DNA of 52,896 nt from Planctomicrobium piriforme (GCA_945871035.1 CAMBUD010000009.1:1-52896), one strand, 5' to 3'; shown: positions 37,987 to 47,700, counted from the stretch's first letter. Program-made: numbers and translations. The notes: generated from the sequence alone by a model not told the origin.

Positions 37987-38250
37987 ATGAGTATGGATAA
38001 AAGCCTCCGCGTACGAAAAGGCGCTGCCAATGCACGTGGGGTGCTCAAGCGTGCCGAACGCATCATCAAGCTCAAGGAGCAGGATCGCTGGACGGATGGA
38101 CGCAGCCCGCTGGGCCTGCCGAAAGTGCGGGTCTACAAGATGGCTATGAAGAAAAAGAAGAAGGCCAAGGTCGAAGAAGGTGCTGACGCTGCAGCTGGGG
38201 CAAAAGCTACACCAGCTGCGGGTGCAGCCGCTGCCAAAAAGAAAAAATAG
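37987..38250 (+). CDS. PVC-superphylum small basic signature protein
   Basis: An 87-residue, very basic protein. Residues 4-52 match the small basic protein known from Planctomycetes, Verrucomicrobia and Chlamydiae (TIGR04137 type): KSLRVRKGAA, RGVLKRAERI, DRWTDGRSPLGLPKVRVYKM. The family has been proposed to bind nucleic acid, perhaps rRNA or the ribosome. The last 35 residues are an Ala/Lys tail ending KKKK, which varies among species. The ATG at 37987 is preceded by AAGGA 12 bases away; a second in-frame ATG two codons later is possible. It is convergent with the protoporphyrinogen oxidase gene. Confidence 0.85.
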   Translation: MSMDKSLRVRKGAANARGVLKRAERIIKLKEQDRWTDGRSPLGLPKVRVYKMAMKKKKKAKVEEGADAAAGAKATPAAGAAAAKKKK

Positions 38251-38281
38251 CCGAAGATTTTTCTGTGCTGCTCAATTGTGT

Positions 38282-39757
38282 TTACACAAGCCTGGCAGCA
38301 GCTGCTTGACCAGAGGCTATGACCTGAGGAATACCAACGCCCTCATAGGCCGCACCGGCGAGGGCCACGCCGGCTATTCCTGCCAGTCGGCGATTGATCC
38401 GTTCGATGCGCTGCACATGACCAACATGATACTGCGGCATCGCACCTGCCCAACGATCAATCTGCACAAACTGCGGCGGCACGCGAATGCCGAGCAGCGC
38501 GGACACCTCAGCAATGACAAGCGATTGCAGCCGGCTGTCGTCCAGGAGCGCCGTTGTGGGATCAAGGGCCCCGCCGACGAATGCGCGCAGGAGCACGGCA
38601 CCGAGCGGTGCACGTGCTGGAAATTTTGAGCTTGAAAAACTGATGGCCAGAATCTTGCGGCCTGCAGTGCGTGCCACCACTAATCCAGCCGCATCGAGTG
38701 GGTGTTGCACATCACTCTGTGAAAATCCGAGCGAAACGATTGCCGAACCGGCATACTGAATGCCAGCGAGTTCTTGAGCCAACGGCTGATCGACAGCGGC
38801 GAGTAGCTGAGCCGCTACGCCCGAGGGCACTGCCAGCACAACGGCATCGCAAAGCAGCGACTGCGGGGGCACTTCAGCTGCATGCGAACCGTTACCAACG
38901 GCTTGCAGAAAAAGTTCCCAGCCGGATTCTGTTTGCACAAGCCGCTGGGCTCTGGCTGTTATGCGACGGACTCCAGCGCAGTGCAGACGCTCACCTAAAA
39001 CCGTTGGCAGTGTTTCCATGCCGGATTTGAGCGTGACAAATTGACCGTACCGAGCGCCGGTGGCCTCATCTTCTCCCCCGGTATGTTTCAACCGCATGCG
39101 TTCGCCACTGGAAAGGCTGCCGAACCGACGCTCCATCTCAAAGAACTCCGGGCAAGCAGCGGCCATGCTCAACTGTGCAGGATCGGCGGTCCAGATTCCC
39201 GAAACGAGCGGCTGCACGAGCCGCTCAAATGCCTCCCGCCCCAGACGACGGACCGCAAATTGCTCAAGGCTTTCATCACTAGAGACCGTTGCTAAATCGG
39301 CTGTGCGGCGGGGCACGAACCGCTCAGCCAACAGTCGAAGTTTTCCCCGCAGGGATAGCAGTGGCGAGGTGACGATGCTACTGATGCGTCCAGGTGCGAG
39401 TAAGCGAAACCCTGCTGGCACAGGGAACAAACGCCCGTCTCTATAAATCAAAGCCCGTCGCACGCGGGGATCTACGCCAACAAGTTCGCTCCTCAGGCCA
39501 AGCCGCTCAACCATCGCGATGGCTTCGGGCCGCCCTGCAAAAAAGCTGTCCGCGGATCGTTCCACCAGCCAGCCATCTTGACGCACCGTAGCCACCACGC
39601 CTCCCAGCCGACCGGTTGGTTCAACAAGCGTGACTGTGCAGGCCGGATGTGCAGCAGTGGCAACCCTTTCTAATGGCAATGCAAGAGTTTCTGCTGCGGC
39701 CAATCCGGCGAGTCCGCCACCCACCACAATCACGTGCTTCAAACGCGGGTCATGCAT
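38282..39757 (-). CDS. hemG: Protoporphyrinogen (or coproporphyrinogen III) oxidase, FAD-dependent
   Basis: Oxidises a porphyrinogen late in haem synthesis. The 491-residue flavoprotein is of the HemY/CgoX type. It opens with an FAD-binding Rossmann motif VVVGGGLAGLAAAETL, then GRLGGVVATVRQDGWLVERSADSF, where the family has its substrate-gating loop, and ends with AGAAYEGVGIPQVIASGQ, a C-terminal FAD contact. It has the usual length. Whether it uses protoporphyrinogen or coproporphyrinogen cannot be told from these motifs. No ribosome site precedes the ATG; a TAGAAT box lies about 29 bases upstream. Confidence 0.9.
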   Translation of the reverse strand: MHDPRLKHVIVVGGGLAGLAAAETLALPLERVATAAHPACTVTLVEPTGRLGGVVATVRQDGWLVERSADSFFAGRPEAIAMVERLGLRSELVGVDPRVRRALIYRDGRLFPVPAGFRLLAPGRISSIVTSPLLSLRGKLRLLAERFVPRRTADLATVSSDESLEQFAVRRLGREAFERLVQPLVSGIWTADPAQLSMAAACPEFFEMERRFGSLSSGERMRLKHTGGEDEATGARYGQFVTLKSGMETLPTVLGERLHCAGVRRITARAQRLVQTESGWELFLQAVGNGSHAAEVPPQSLLCDAVVLAVPSGVAAQLLAAVDQPLAQELAGIQYAGSAIVSLGFSQSDVQHPLDAAGLVVARTAGRKILAISFSSSKFPARAPLGAVLLRAFVGGALDPTTALLDDSRLQSLVIAEVSALLGIRVPPQFVQIDRWAGAMPQYHVGHVQRIERINRRLAGIAGVALAGAAYEGVGIPQVIASGQAAAARLV

Positions 39758-39961
39758 GGTGGTGTTCTGAAAGGGAAAAAACAGATTCTATCCTACCGGG
39801 AGCACCGCTATTAAACAGGCACGCTCACGCTGCCTCAGCATGAAGTTCTATCCATCACAAACTTAATTGACAGACAGCTCAAAGCCATAAACCGGCTGAA
39901 AGTGTGGCTGGATCTGGTCTGGACTGGGCTGGGGGGGAAGCCTACGGTCTGCAGATTCTGT

Positions 39962-39984
39962 GGGTAAGTCGCTTTGACTTACCC
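39962..39984 (+). promoter_or_regulatory. Perfect nine-base-pair hairpin in the leader of the TPR protein gene
   Basis: GGGTAAGTC (39962-39970) and GACTTACCC (39976-39984) form a perfect inverted repeat with a five-base loop GCTTT. It ends 30 bases before the GTG start and 15 bases before the ribosome site. There is no T run, so it is not a terminator; it could be an operator or an RNA stem that affects translation or stability. Confidence 0.6.
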
Positions 39985-40014
39985 CAACGGAGTTCGCTTA
40001 AGGAGAAATCTCTC

Positions 40015-42651
40015 GTGGCCATGCTACGACGCTCATTACCTTGCTGCCTGTGTGTGCTTGTCTGCTTCGCAGGAATGACTGAGCCTTTTGTATCTGCTGT
40101 TGAGAGTCAACAGGAAAAGCCCGTTGCGCCGCGCACTCTCATGCGACTGCCACGCTGGATTGAATCGCTCAGCCAACAAGCCGCCAGAAAACCGGTGCGC
40201 AACCTACCGGCATTTCGCAACCTGCCAGCATTTGATGAGACTACAAAAATAGAGGCCGCGACCGACTCTTCGGCTGATGCCTTAGAATCGCCTGCACCGG
40301 TCCCGATTGCTGCCTCGCACCTCCTGGCCACAACCCCTGCCGAATTATTGCCGACGGTCGAGCAGGCTTCTCCGATCGAGCAGGCCACCGACAGCCTCCA
40401 GATTGGATCAACGCCATCCTCACAAGCGGACGGCAGGCCTGGCCATGCTTTGCTACGTTCGCGTGCGGCCACGCTCGTCGATGCCCATGCAACGCTCACG
40501 AGCAGTTGGACCGATCTGGTGGCCCAAGAGCCCGTGAACGTCGATGCCGCTCATCGATCCGCTGCTTCAGAATTGATCGACAACGCGCCCCCCAAGCCAG
40601 GGCTCGGACCGGAAACAAGTGTGCTGAAACGTGAGCCTCTACCCGAAATCGTCGCCATCGAGCAATTGCCTCCGACGTCTGAGACAGTGGCAGACCAGCA
40701 AAAAGATTCTTCGCTGCCAGCATTGCCACTCCTCAAAACTACGGCTGACTCGGAAGTGCCTGCACCAGCAGCAACCGTAGGCGACACCGATACGAGTGTT
40801 GTGGACGCTGCGGATGCCGCTGCAACTCTGCCAGCGGAAGGTGTTGCTGAGGCTGAAACACAAAATCAGCCCACGCCAGAAAATCAGCCCACGCCAGAGG
40901 TGGAAACAAAAACGGCACGCCAGCCGATCGCAGCCGTTCCGGAGGAAGCCCCGACGCTCTCCATCGACCCGGCTAGTTTTCGTGGCATCTATCCGGGCAA
41001 AACCAGCCAGAAAACACTCGACCTCCAGTGGGGCAAAGGCGAGGCCTTCTCGCGAGAAGATGGCTCAACAGGGTTTTTCTGGAACATCGATCCCTTCGAG
41101 CGCGTTGAGGTCACCATCGATGGTGAGACTGTCGATTCCATCCGCATCAAATTGGCGAATCCAGTTGCTGTCTCCGAACTCGCTGCACAGTTGGAGATTG
41201 CTGATCTGCGCACTGTCTCGATCTTGGATGAGCAGGGCATCTCGATTGGGGAGGTCTTTCCTGAGCGGGGGGTTATCTTCAGTGTGAAGCCCGGCACTCA
41301 ATCGGCTACAGCCGTCATGCTGGAGCCACTCGATCCCGAGTCGTTCGTGTTGCGAGCTGAAGGCGAGATCGATACCAACACAGCCTACGCAATGGCCGAC
41401 CTGCAATACGCCATCGAAATCGACTCTGAACATCTCCGCGCCCACCGATTGCTGCTTGTGTTGATGTGCGAGGAAGGCCGCTGGCTGCAGGCATTGCAAC
41501 TGGCGGAGGCTGCGGAGCAACTCGATGCCGTCGATATTTGGACGAGGCTCAAGCTGGCTGGCGTGTTACTGTCTCTCGATCGCATTGACGAGAGTCGGGA
41601 AAAGGTATTGGCGGTGCAGAAGCAGGAAAATCTGCCACCGCTGGTGGTCGCTCAGAGCGAGCGATTGCTCGGCCGTATCGCTCTTGCCGCTCAAACGCCC
41701 GAATACCCGGAAGCCGTTGAGCACTTTTCCCAAGCCATTCGCAAGGCAACGCCGCTGATGACCGCTCGTTCCAAGTCCGTCCAACAGGCAGCACGCGAGG
41801 TGTTGCTCGATGCCCATCTTGGCACAGCGCTGGCCATAGCCCGTGGGACATGGCAGCAGAAAAGCCGGGTGATCCCCAAATGGATCGCTCGCAGCGAGGC
41901 CTTAGCTGCGGATCTCAAGCCGGAGAGCCTCAACAAGGATGACTTCGAATTGCAACTCTGTCGCGGCGTGCTGGAAGTTGCCGCCAGTTCGAGTGAAGCC
42001 ATTGAGCCCTTGCCATGGGTCAAGCGGTTGCTGGTATTGCGGGAGAGCTTCGATGCGAAGATCGCTGATCCAATGCGGCGCCGTCAAATCGACTGGGAAG
42101 TAGGCCAAGGGCTGTCCGATGCCTTGTTAGCAGGCCAGAAACGGGGCGACACAGCCGATATGCTCGACAATGCCACGCTCACGGCCGCCTATCTCGAACG
42201 GGGCTGTGAACAGCGGGAGTTATCGGCTCTGGAAAAACGCGCGATCGGCGATCTGTCGTTCCGCATTGGTATTCTTCACAGCCTGCAAAAGGGTGACCAC
42301 GCCACTGCCGTTGCCTGGTTTGACAAGACGATTCCTCTTTGGGAAGAAAATCCCAGCTTTGCGCGGGACGGCCAAACTGGTCGCCTTGGCGAGTCGCTTG
42401 TGAGCATGGCCATCTCTTATTGGCAAATGGAGCGACGCGAGGACGCTGTCGGAATCAGCCGCAAGGGCGTTGATCTCATGGTTGAGGCGATCGATCGTAA
42501 ACAACTCGACGAACGCTCCCTGGCTGTTGCCTACGGCAATCTTTCCACGATGTACGCCGAGCAGGGAGACGACGAGCAATCACAGACCTATGCGGAAATG
42601 GCCAGTCGCGCTGAAGCCACTGGTGCATTCAGCGCTCCGTTGCAGCGTTAG
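40015..42651 (+). CDS. Exported TPR protein with a SmpA/BamE-like domain
   Basis: An 878-residue protein. I start it at GTG 40015 because AAGGAG lies nine bases upstream; an ATG two codons later (40021) lacks such good spacing. A signal peptide follows (LRRSLPCCLCVLVCF). Residues about 30-300 are low-complexity, rich in Ala, Pro and Thr. Near 330-430, FRGIYPGKTSQKTLDLQWGKG and DSIRIKLANPV resemble a SmpA/OmlA-type fold, a small domain often in envelope proteins. From about 445 to the end are helical TPR-like repeats (NTAYAMADLQYAIEID, AVEHFSQAIRKA, KGDHATAVAWFDKTI). It probably acts in the periplasm or envelope as a scaffold. Confidence 0.65.
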   Translation: MAMLRRSLPCCLCVLVCFAGMTEPFVSAVESQQEKPVAPRTLMRLPRWIESLSQQAARKPVRNLPAFRNLPAFDETTKIEAATDSSADALESPAPVPIAASHLLATTPAELLPTVEQASPIEQATDSLQIGSTPSSQADGRPGHALLRSRAATLVDAHATLTSSWTDLVAQEPVNVDAAHRSAASELIDNAPPKPGLGPETSVLKREPLPEIVAIEQLPPTSETVADQQKDSSLPALPLLKTTADSEVPAPAATVGDTDTSVVDAADAAATLPAEGVAEAETQNQPTPENQPTPEVETKTARQPIAAVPEEAPTLSIDPASFRGIYPGKTSQKTLDLQWGKGEAFSREDGSTGFFWNIDPFERVEVTIDGETVDSIRIKLANPVAVSELAAQLEIADLRTVSILDEQGISIGEVFPERGVIFSVKPGTQSATAVMLEPLDPESFVLRAEGEIDTNTAYAMADLQYAIEIDSEHLRAHRLLLVLMCEEGRWLQALQLAEAAEQLDAVDIWTRLKLAGVLLSLDRIDESREKVLAVQKQENLPPLVVAQSERLLGRIALAAQTPEYPEAVEHFSQAIRKATPLMTARSKSVQQAAREVLLDAHLGTALAIARGTWQQKSRVIPKWIARSEALAADLKPESLNKDDFELQLCRGVLEVAASSSEAIEPLPWVKRLLVLRESFDAKIADPMRRRQIDWEVGQGLSDALLAGQKRGDTADMLDNATLTAAYLERGCEQRELSALEKRAIGDLSFRIGILHSLQKGDHATAVAWFDKTIPLWEENPSFARDGQTGRLGESLVSMAISYWQMERREDAVGISRKGVDLMVEAIDRKQLDERSLAVAYGNLSTMYAEQGDDEQSQTYAEMASRAEATGAFSAPLQR
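40198..40233 (+). repeat. In-frame 18-base duplication (RNLPAF twice)
   Basis: Two adjacent copies of CGCAACCTACCGGCATTT-like sequence begin at 40198 and 40216 and differ by two silent changes, giving a doubled RNLPAF near the N-terminus of the TPR protein. Confidence 0.9.
40862..40897 (+). repeat. In-frame 18-base duplication (NQPTPE twice)
   Basis: AAAATCAGCCCACGCCAG occurs twice without any difference, at 40862-40879 and 40880-40897, and doubles NQPTPE in the disordered linker of the TPR protein. Perfect identity suggests a recent event. Confidence 0.95.
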
Positions 42652-42680
42652 CTCTTGTTCGATAGAGATTCGCTGCTGGT

Positions 42681-43427
42681 TTACAGCAGACTTTCTAGCA
42701 ACAAACGCATCTTGCGCAATTCGGCAATCGAGTCGACGCCTTCTAACGGGGCGAGATGAACGCACAGAGCGCGTTTGTAGCCCACGCGTTCGAGTTGGTT
42801 GACAAGTTTGCCATACTCCACGCCGCCTTGTCCGACGCGCACTTGAAAACTGTCGGGCTTTGTATCGCGTAGATGCACGTGAAAGACGTACTTTAAAATT
42901 GGTTCCCATGACACGATTTTTTTTTGGCCAAATATAAAGTGGCTGGGATCGAGCGTGATGCCAAGGCCCGGCACATTGCGACACAAGGAGGACGTTGTCT
43001 CCGGATCTTGAGTCATGCGGCCTGCGGTGGTCTTAACGCCCACTAAGACGCCCAGACCGGCTGCAATCGACACCATCCGCCGCAAGCGTTCGATCTCTCC
43101 GTTAAATGGCGTGCCGAGTTCGGAAGCATCCACCACGATCGTCACCACTCCAAGCGATTTGGCCAACCGGCAACAGGCGGTAAACCGATCGTAAAGATCG
43201 GGTGTTTCTGGTGCCGAGAACGAGATTGCCACGGGGCGCAGTCGCTGCAGATCGCTGCAATCCGCAATCGCAGACTCGGGGTTGGAAACCACCTCGCCCG
43301 GTCGCAGATGCCCACCCTGCTCGTGGATATCGATCTCAACGGCGGTGAATTCGAGTTCTGCAAGTTGCTCCATCGCTCGGGCGAGCGGCCGATCAGGAAA
43401 ACACTCAGTGCTGACACAAACAAACAC
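42681..43427 (-). CDS. Sugar phosphate isomerase/epimerase-like TIM barrel protein
   Basis: A 248-residue protein of the AP-endonuclease-2/xylose-isomerase-like TIM barrel family. Barrel strands and putative metal residues can be followed: FTAVEIDIHEQGGHL, VTIVVDASE, LGVLVGVKTTAGR, LGITLDPSHFIF (Asp/His pair), and KYVFHVHLRDTK (His-x-His near the end). Substrate is unknown; many planctomycete paralogues act on sugars or inositols. The start is GTG at 43427 because AGAGGAG lies nine bases upstream and no ATG is near. The gene overlaps by 23 bases the end of a 48-codon ORF on the same strand. Confidence 0.85.
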   Translation of the reverse strand: MFVCVSTECFPDRPLARAMEQLAELEFTAVEIDIHEQGGHLRPGEVVSNPESAIADCSDLQRLRPVAISFSAPETPDLYDRFTACCRLAKSLGVVTIVVDASELGTPFNGEIERLRRMVSIAAGLGVLVGVKTTAGRMTQDPETTSSLCRNVPGLGITLDPSHFIFGQKKIVSWEPILKYVFHVHLRDTKPDSFQVRVGQGGVEYGKLVNQLERVGYKRALCVHLAPLEGVDSIAELRKMRLLLESLL

Positions 43428-43551
43428 GTAGGGACACTCCTCTCAAAGAAACTTCGGGCTCTCCGTTGACAAAAGCCACCGGAGCAACGACCAAGACAAT
43501 CCGCAAAAGGTAGCAACACGCATCAAAAACTGCCAACACTACAGCAGCCAT
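43405..43551 (-). CDS. Possible 48-residue hydrophobic leader peptide
   Basis: An ATG at 43551 with a strong GAGAGGA ribosome site eight bases upstream opens 48 codons. The peptide has a hydrophobic core (YLLRIVLVVAPVAFV) like a signal anchor, then a short polar end (GEPEVSLRGVSLR). It ends 20 bases inside the sugar isomerase gene, so its translation would run through that gene's ribosome site and could couple or control its start. No family is known. Without data it may be a chance ORF. Confidence 0.35.
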   Translation of the reverse strand: MAAVVLAVFDACCYLLRIVLVVAPVAFVNGEPEVSLRGVSLRVCLCQH

Positions 43552-43639
43552 ATTGTTTGTCCTCTCCAATACTGGCAAGCTGGAATTGTGCCGGTTGCTG
43601 GGACCGACACTCCATAAAGACACGGTGGGAGAATGATCG

Positions 43640-44680
43640 ATGCAGATTGAAAGCACGCAACAGCCGACTCGCATCATCCTCGAACAGGGCGGTATTTGGG
43701 GCCGCTGGGGCACGCGCATTGCATGGACGATCGCTGGCATCTCGGTGTTGGTCGCCCTAGCGAGCGCAGGGGCCAACGCCCAGTATTTTCAGCGTGACGC
43801 TAAAGTCATTGAACAATACGCCTCACTGTCTCGCCTCGCAGCCGCCAAAATAGCGATCGTCGATGTTTCAGGAGCCATCATGGGCGGCGCAGGCTTTTCG
43901 CGGTTGCAGCTCGATCAGATCGAAGCAGACAAAAGCGTTCGCGCAATTGTGCTGCGTGTGGATTCGCCCGGCGGCACCGTGAGCGGCAGCGATGAGATCC
44001 ACTATCGGCTCGGAAAATTAGCAAAAAAGCGTGAGCTGCCTGTTGTGATCAGCATGGGAGGCATTGCAGCCAGCGGCGGTTACTACATCGCCATGGCCAA
44101 TGGCGGCCGCGAAGATGTGATCTTTGCTGAGCCGGCAACGCTCACCGGATCGATCGGCGTGATCATCCCACATTTTGACCTCTCAAAGTTGCTGAGCAAA
44201 TTCGACATCCGGGACGACTCGATTACCAGTGGACCGCTCAAGGAGATGCTCAGCCCGACAAAAGAACGTTCGCCAGAGCTGGCCGAACGCGAGCGAAAGA
44301 TTCTGCAGAACCTTGTCGACGAAATGTTTGGACGTTTTAAGCAGATCGTCAAGGAAGGCCGACCTAAACTTGATGATGAAAAACTGGCGGCCGTCGCCAC
44401 GGGTCAAATTTTTACCGCCCAACAGGCGCTCGATGCCGGGCTGATTGACCGCATCGGATTTCTTGAAGACGCCGTTGTGCGTGCGGTGGAGTTGGCCGGG
44501 CTCACGGAAGAAACGGCGCGGGTCGTGAAATATTCACGGCCGCGCGGCCTGCTCGACGAGGTGCTGGGCAGCGATTCCTCCGCGGGAGCGCGGACAACCG
44601 TCGAAGCCTTCGCCGAATGGACAACGCCGCGTGCCTGGTACCTCTGCAGTTGGTGGCCGGCACTCATAACCAGCCAGTGA
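43640..44680 (+). CDS. sppA: Signal peptide peptidase SppA, S49 family
   Basis: A membrane-bound protease that degrades leftover signal peptides. The 346-residue single-domain form has a transmembrane segment at about 26-47 and a periplasmic domain. IVLRVDSPGGTVSGSDEI, GGIAASGGYYIAM with the nucleophile Ser145, TLTGSIGV, and Lys201 in SGPLKEMLSP as the general base are all in place. It resembles the short SppA of Gram-positive bacteria and planctomycetes rather than the double-length E. coli form. GGGAGAA precedes the ATG. The gene is divergent from the sugar isomerase and convergent with the fusion enzyme. Confidence 0.92.
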   Translation: MQIESTQQPTRIILEQGGIWGRWGTRIAWTIAGISVLVALASAGANAQYFQRDAKVIEQYASLSRLAAAKIAIVDVSGAIMGGAGFSRLQLDQIEADKSVRAIVLRVDSPGGTVSGSDEIHYRLGKLAKKRELPVVISMGGIAASGGYYIAMANGGREDVIFAEPATLTGSIGVIIPHFDLSKLLSKFDIRDDSITSGPLKEMLSPTKERSPELAERERKILQNLVDEMFGRFKQIVKEGRPKLDDEKLAAVATGQIFTAQQALDAGLIDRIGFLEDAVVRAVELAGLTEETARVVKYSRPRGLLDEVLGSDSSAGARTTVEAFAEWTTPRAWYLCSWWPALITSQ

Positions 44681-44742
44681 AGAATGCTCGTGCTTGGGGC
44701 TGGGCAATGCGTCAGAATCGATCCGAATCGATTCGCCACTCA

Positions 44743-44772
44743 TGACTCATGGTGACTCATGGTGACTCATGG
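44743..44772. repeat. Three perfect 10-base repeats at the 3' end of the synthetase-dehydrogenase gene
   Basis: TGACTCATGG occurs three times in a row, at 44743, 44753 and 44763. The block covers the stop codon of the minus-strand gene (44767-44769) and fills the gap to sppA. A perfect 12-base palindrome, CGAATCGATTCG, lies just before it at 44724-44735. Confidence 0.9.
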
Positions 44773-47700
44773 CCCGTCCAGCGTGTCGCCTTTCACAATC
44801 GATTTTCCCAGCGCTGCCAGAGCCGTTTGATCAGCCGCGGTAAGCTTTCTGCCGCGTGCCCGTGCCAGCGCCATGCGGCACCAACAGTCAGCCGCTAGCA
44901 GTGCGCTGGTGTTGCCAACCGCGTCGGCATAGTGCGTCGTGGCCAGCACGCTCGTGAGTTGCTGCACCTCGGCCGATACTGCGGCAATCTCCAACTGCCG
45001 ATCCGCCAGGCTCTTTCCGTAACGGCGGAGCATCCGATCAATCCGCACTGCCAACCCCGCAAGCATGCGTCGGGCCCCACAGGCGTGTTCGCGAAGGACG
45101 CGATCGAGGATTGCTCGATCGCTGGCCATGCCGCAATCGCTCCGCAACCATCTCCCCGTGCGCCATGCCAGCCACTCCACGACACGCCGACTTCTCGATG
45201 CTCCGGGCCCCTGCAAGGCCAGCGGGTGGTGCTTGCAGAGCCCTTTAAAAAGAGCCAGGCCGAGCAGATCACTTTCGCCCTCGTAAATGGAAACGGCTAA
45301 ATGATCGTGCAAGGAATCTCCCAGCGGGTGCCCCGTAAGAAATGCTCGTCCACCGTGCACGCCAATCGCCTCAATGGCTGCCTCCCGCACGCATTGACTG
45401 GCGATAATCTTGGCGATGATCGCCTCCAATTCACCGCTTTGTCCATCATCGATTGCCGCAGCAGCCCACGTTGCTAGGCTGTCGCAAGCAATTGTGCTAG
45501 CCGCCATGCGGGCAAGCCTGCCCTGCACCAACTCGCGTGCCGCGATCGGTTGCCCCCATGTAAAACGCTTGAGCGAGTAGTCGCGAGCGCCGGCTAAAAG
45601 CATCCGCAACGTGCCGGCGGCCTGTGCAGCCAGCGTCACGCGACCACGGTTGATGCCGTGCCACACAATCTGCATTCCATCCTGTGAGTTGGCACACTCC
45701 GGCGGCTGCAGAATATCGACCTCGTCGACGTTAAAGCCCCTAAAATCTAAGCCGTTGTTGTGCGCATGCTTGAGCGGGTGGAGGCCGTAGCGATGGAGGG
45801 AAAACGTCGCGGTATCAGTAGCAGGTAAACGCACCAGCACGACCGTCGGCCTGCCTTCGTGGATCGCCAGCAGTTTGACCAGCCTGCCGTAGGTAGCGCC
45901 GGTGATAAATTGTTTTCGACCGCTGAGCACCAAACGGCCGTCGCAGCGCTCAAGAACACTGCGGATGGCCCCTAAGTCGCAACCGGCTTGCGGCTCTGTT
46001 GCGCCGAAGATCGAAAGTGGCCGGCCCTGTGCTAATCCTGGCAGATGGCGTGATTGCTGCTGGGGTGAACCGAAGGCTATCAGTGCAGAAACGGCACCAA
46101 TCGACGAGTGCACCGAAAGCATCCCGGCAGCCGTTGGTTCGCAAACTGCTAGGCGGGTGATTGCCCGAGTGAGTTCGAGCATCGTGCAGCCAGAGCCACC
46201 AAACGCCTCTGGCACAGCCAGTCCCCAGAAACCAATCTCGCCCAACGCTTCCTCAGCATGGCGAGAAAATTTACCGTGTCTTTTTTCTAGCCGACTTCCC
46301 AGTATCGCTTGAGACTCAGTGGTAGGCTGTGCCGTTAAAGCCGTGAGAACTTCCCCGCTGTCGGCAGTGGGAAAGTCGGTGGGTTCGTACACGGTGGGGT
46401 CGTACAGTTGGTCATCTCCTCGCAGATGAGCGAGGACGCGATCGGCCTGTTCCACCACCGCCGCTACGGCATCGCGCAGCGGTCTGGCCGCTTGAATGGC
46501 AGCTTCATGAAATCGACCACGGTCGCGACAATCGCTGCTGTGCCACACGCACTGAGACACCAGCGAATTGTTTGGAATGCGGCTGTTGGCTGTCTTGCCT
46601 GTCTGATTTTTGGCATGCGTTCGATCGGGGGCAGCCTTCCCGACTACAGCCATCCAGGCTGGCGGTTGCGCTTTTAAAGCAGCGATTTGTACCCACTGAA
46701 AATGGTCCATGATGACCCGGCGTTTGAGCTTCAATGATTCAGTGGCCTCGCCGTGCAGGGCATCAAATGCGCGTCCCACCAACACCACTCGTCGCACGCG
46801 CCAGTCGTGTGGCAACCCCTGCTGCCGCCGCGCGATCCGCCGAGCGAACCATGCCAGCACCGCTGGGTGTGTCAGTGCGGCCCGGCGGCTGAAGACGCGC
46901 ACGCCCATCCGTTTGATTGCCTGCCGCAACGTCTGCGGATCAGGCACAATCAGTGCCACGGTCCATGCCAACCCCTCACCAATGACACACACCTGTGCCA
47001 CGCTTGCATCTTCAGCAATCACCCGCTCCACCTCAGCCGGTGGCACCTTGACGCCGCCGGTCAGCACAATGGTGTCGACAAGCCGGCCTGTGATTCGCAG
47101 TTGCCCATCGGTGTCGATCTCAGCACGATCACCGGTCTGAATCCACTCGGCCATCTCGGCGGCTTCCAGCGGGCTCGGCGGAGTGGCTGGAGTTGCGTCG
47201 TCGCTGGGTTGAGACTCTTGAGGAATGATGATGCCAATGGCTCGGCTCGGCGTGCGCACGAGCAACTGACCTCGTGTTTGTGGTCGCAGATCAATTTTGA
47301 GCTCCACGCCCTCAAGCGGCGGTCCAACAGTACCCGGCCGGGCATTTCTTGGATTGCAAATCGAGACAACCGGCCCGGCCTCAGCCAGCCCGTATCCCTG
47401 CACCAGCGGCACCCCTCGGCTGCCAAAGGTTTCGGCTGTGCATTGTCGCAACGCCGCTCCACCCGACACACACACCCGAACGCTGCCCCCCATGGCCATC
47501 GCCAAGTTGGGGATCGTGCCAGCTTGTGTTGCCCGCTCCAAACGCTCAAAAAAAGCCGGTACTCCCAGCACAACTGTCGGTGGCACCGCCCGACAAGCCT
47601 CTAGAATGCGACGCCTGTCCGACACCACGCTCAGGCAACTTCCGCGCACGAGGGCTGTGTAGAGATCGCCCACGCGGGCCAAGGCATGGCTCATCGGCAA

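Noticed and set aside
39867..39891. TTGACA followed by CATAAA as a promoter for the TPR gene
   Set aside because: The TTGACA box is perfect but the spacing is only 13 bases, too short for a sigma70 promoter, and no better -10 box is in range.
42673..42689. CTGCTG-GTTTA-CAGCAG stem at the convergent end of the TPR and isomerase genes as a terminator
   Set aside because: The sequence after the stem is ACTTTCT with no real T run, so termination is doubtful.
46753..47604. A 283-codon plus-strand frame opposite the synthetase half of the fusion
   Set aside because: It is a shadow of a gene with P-loop and other motifs; composition is that of antisense.
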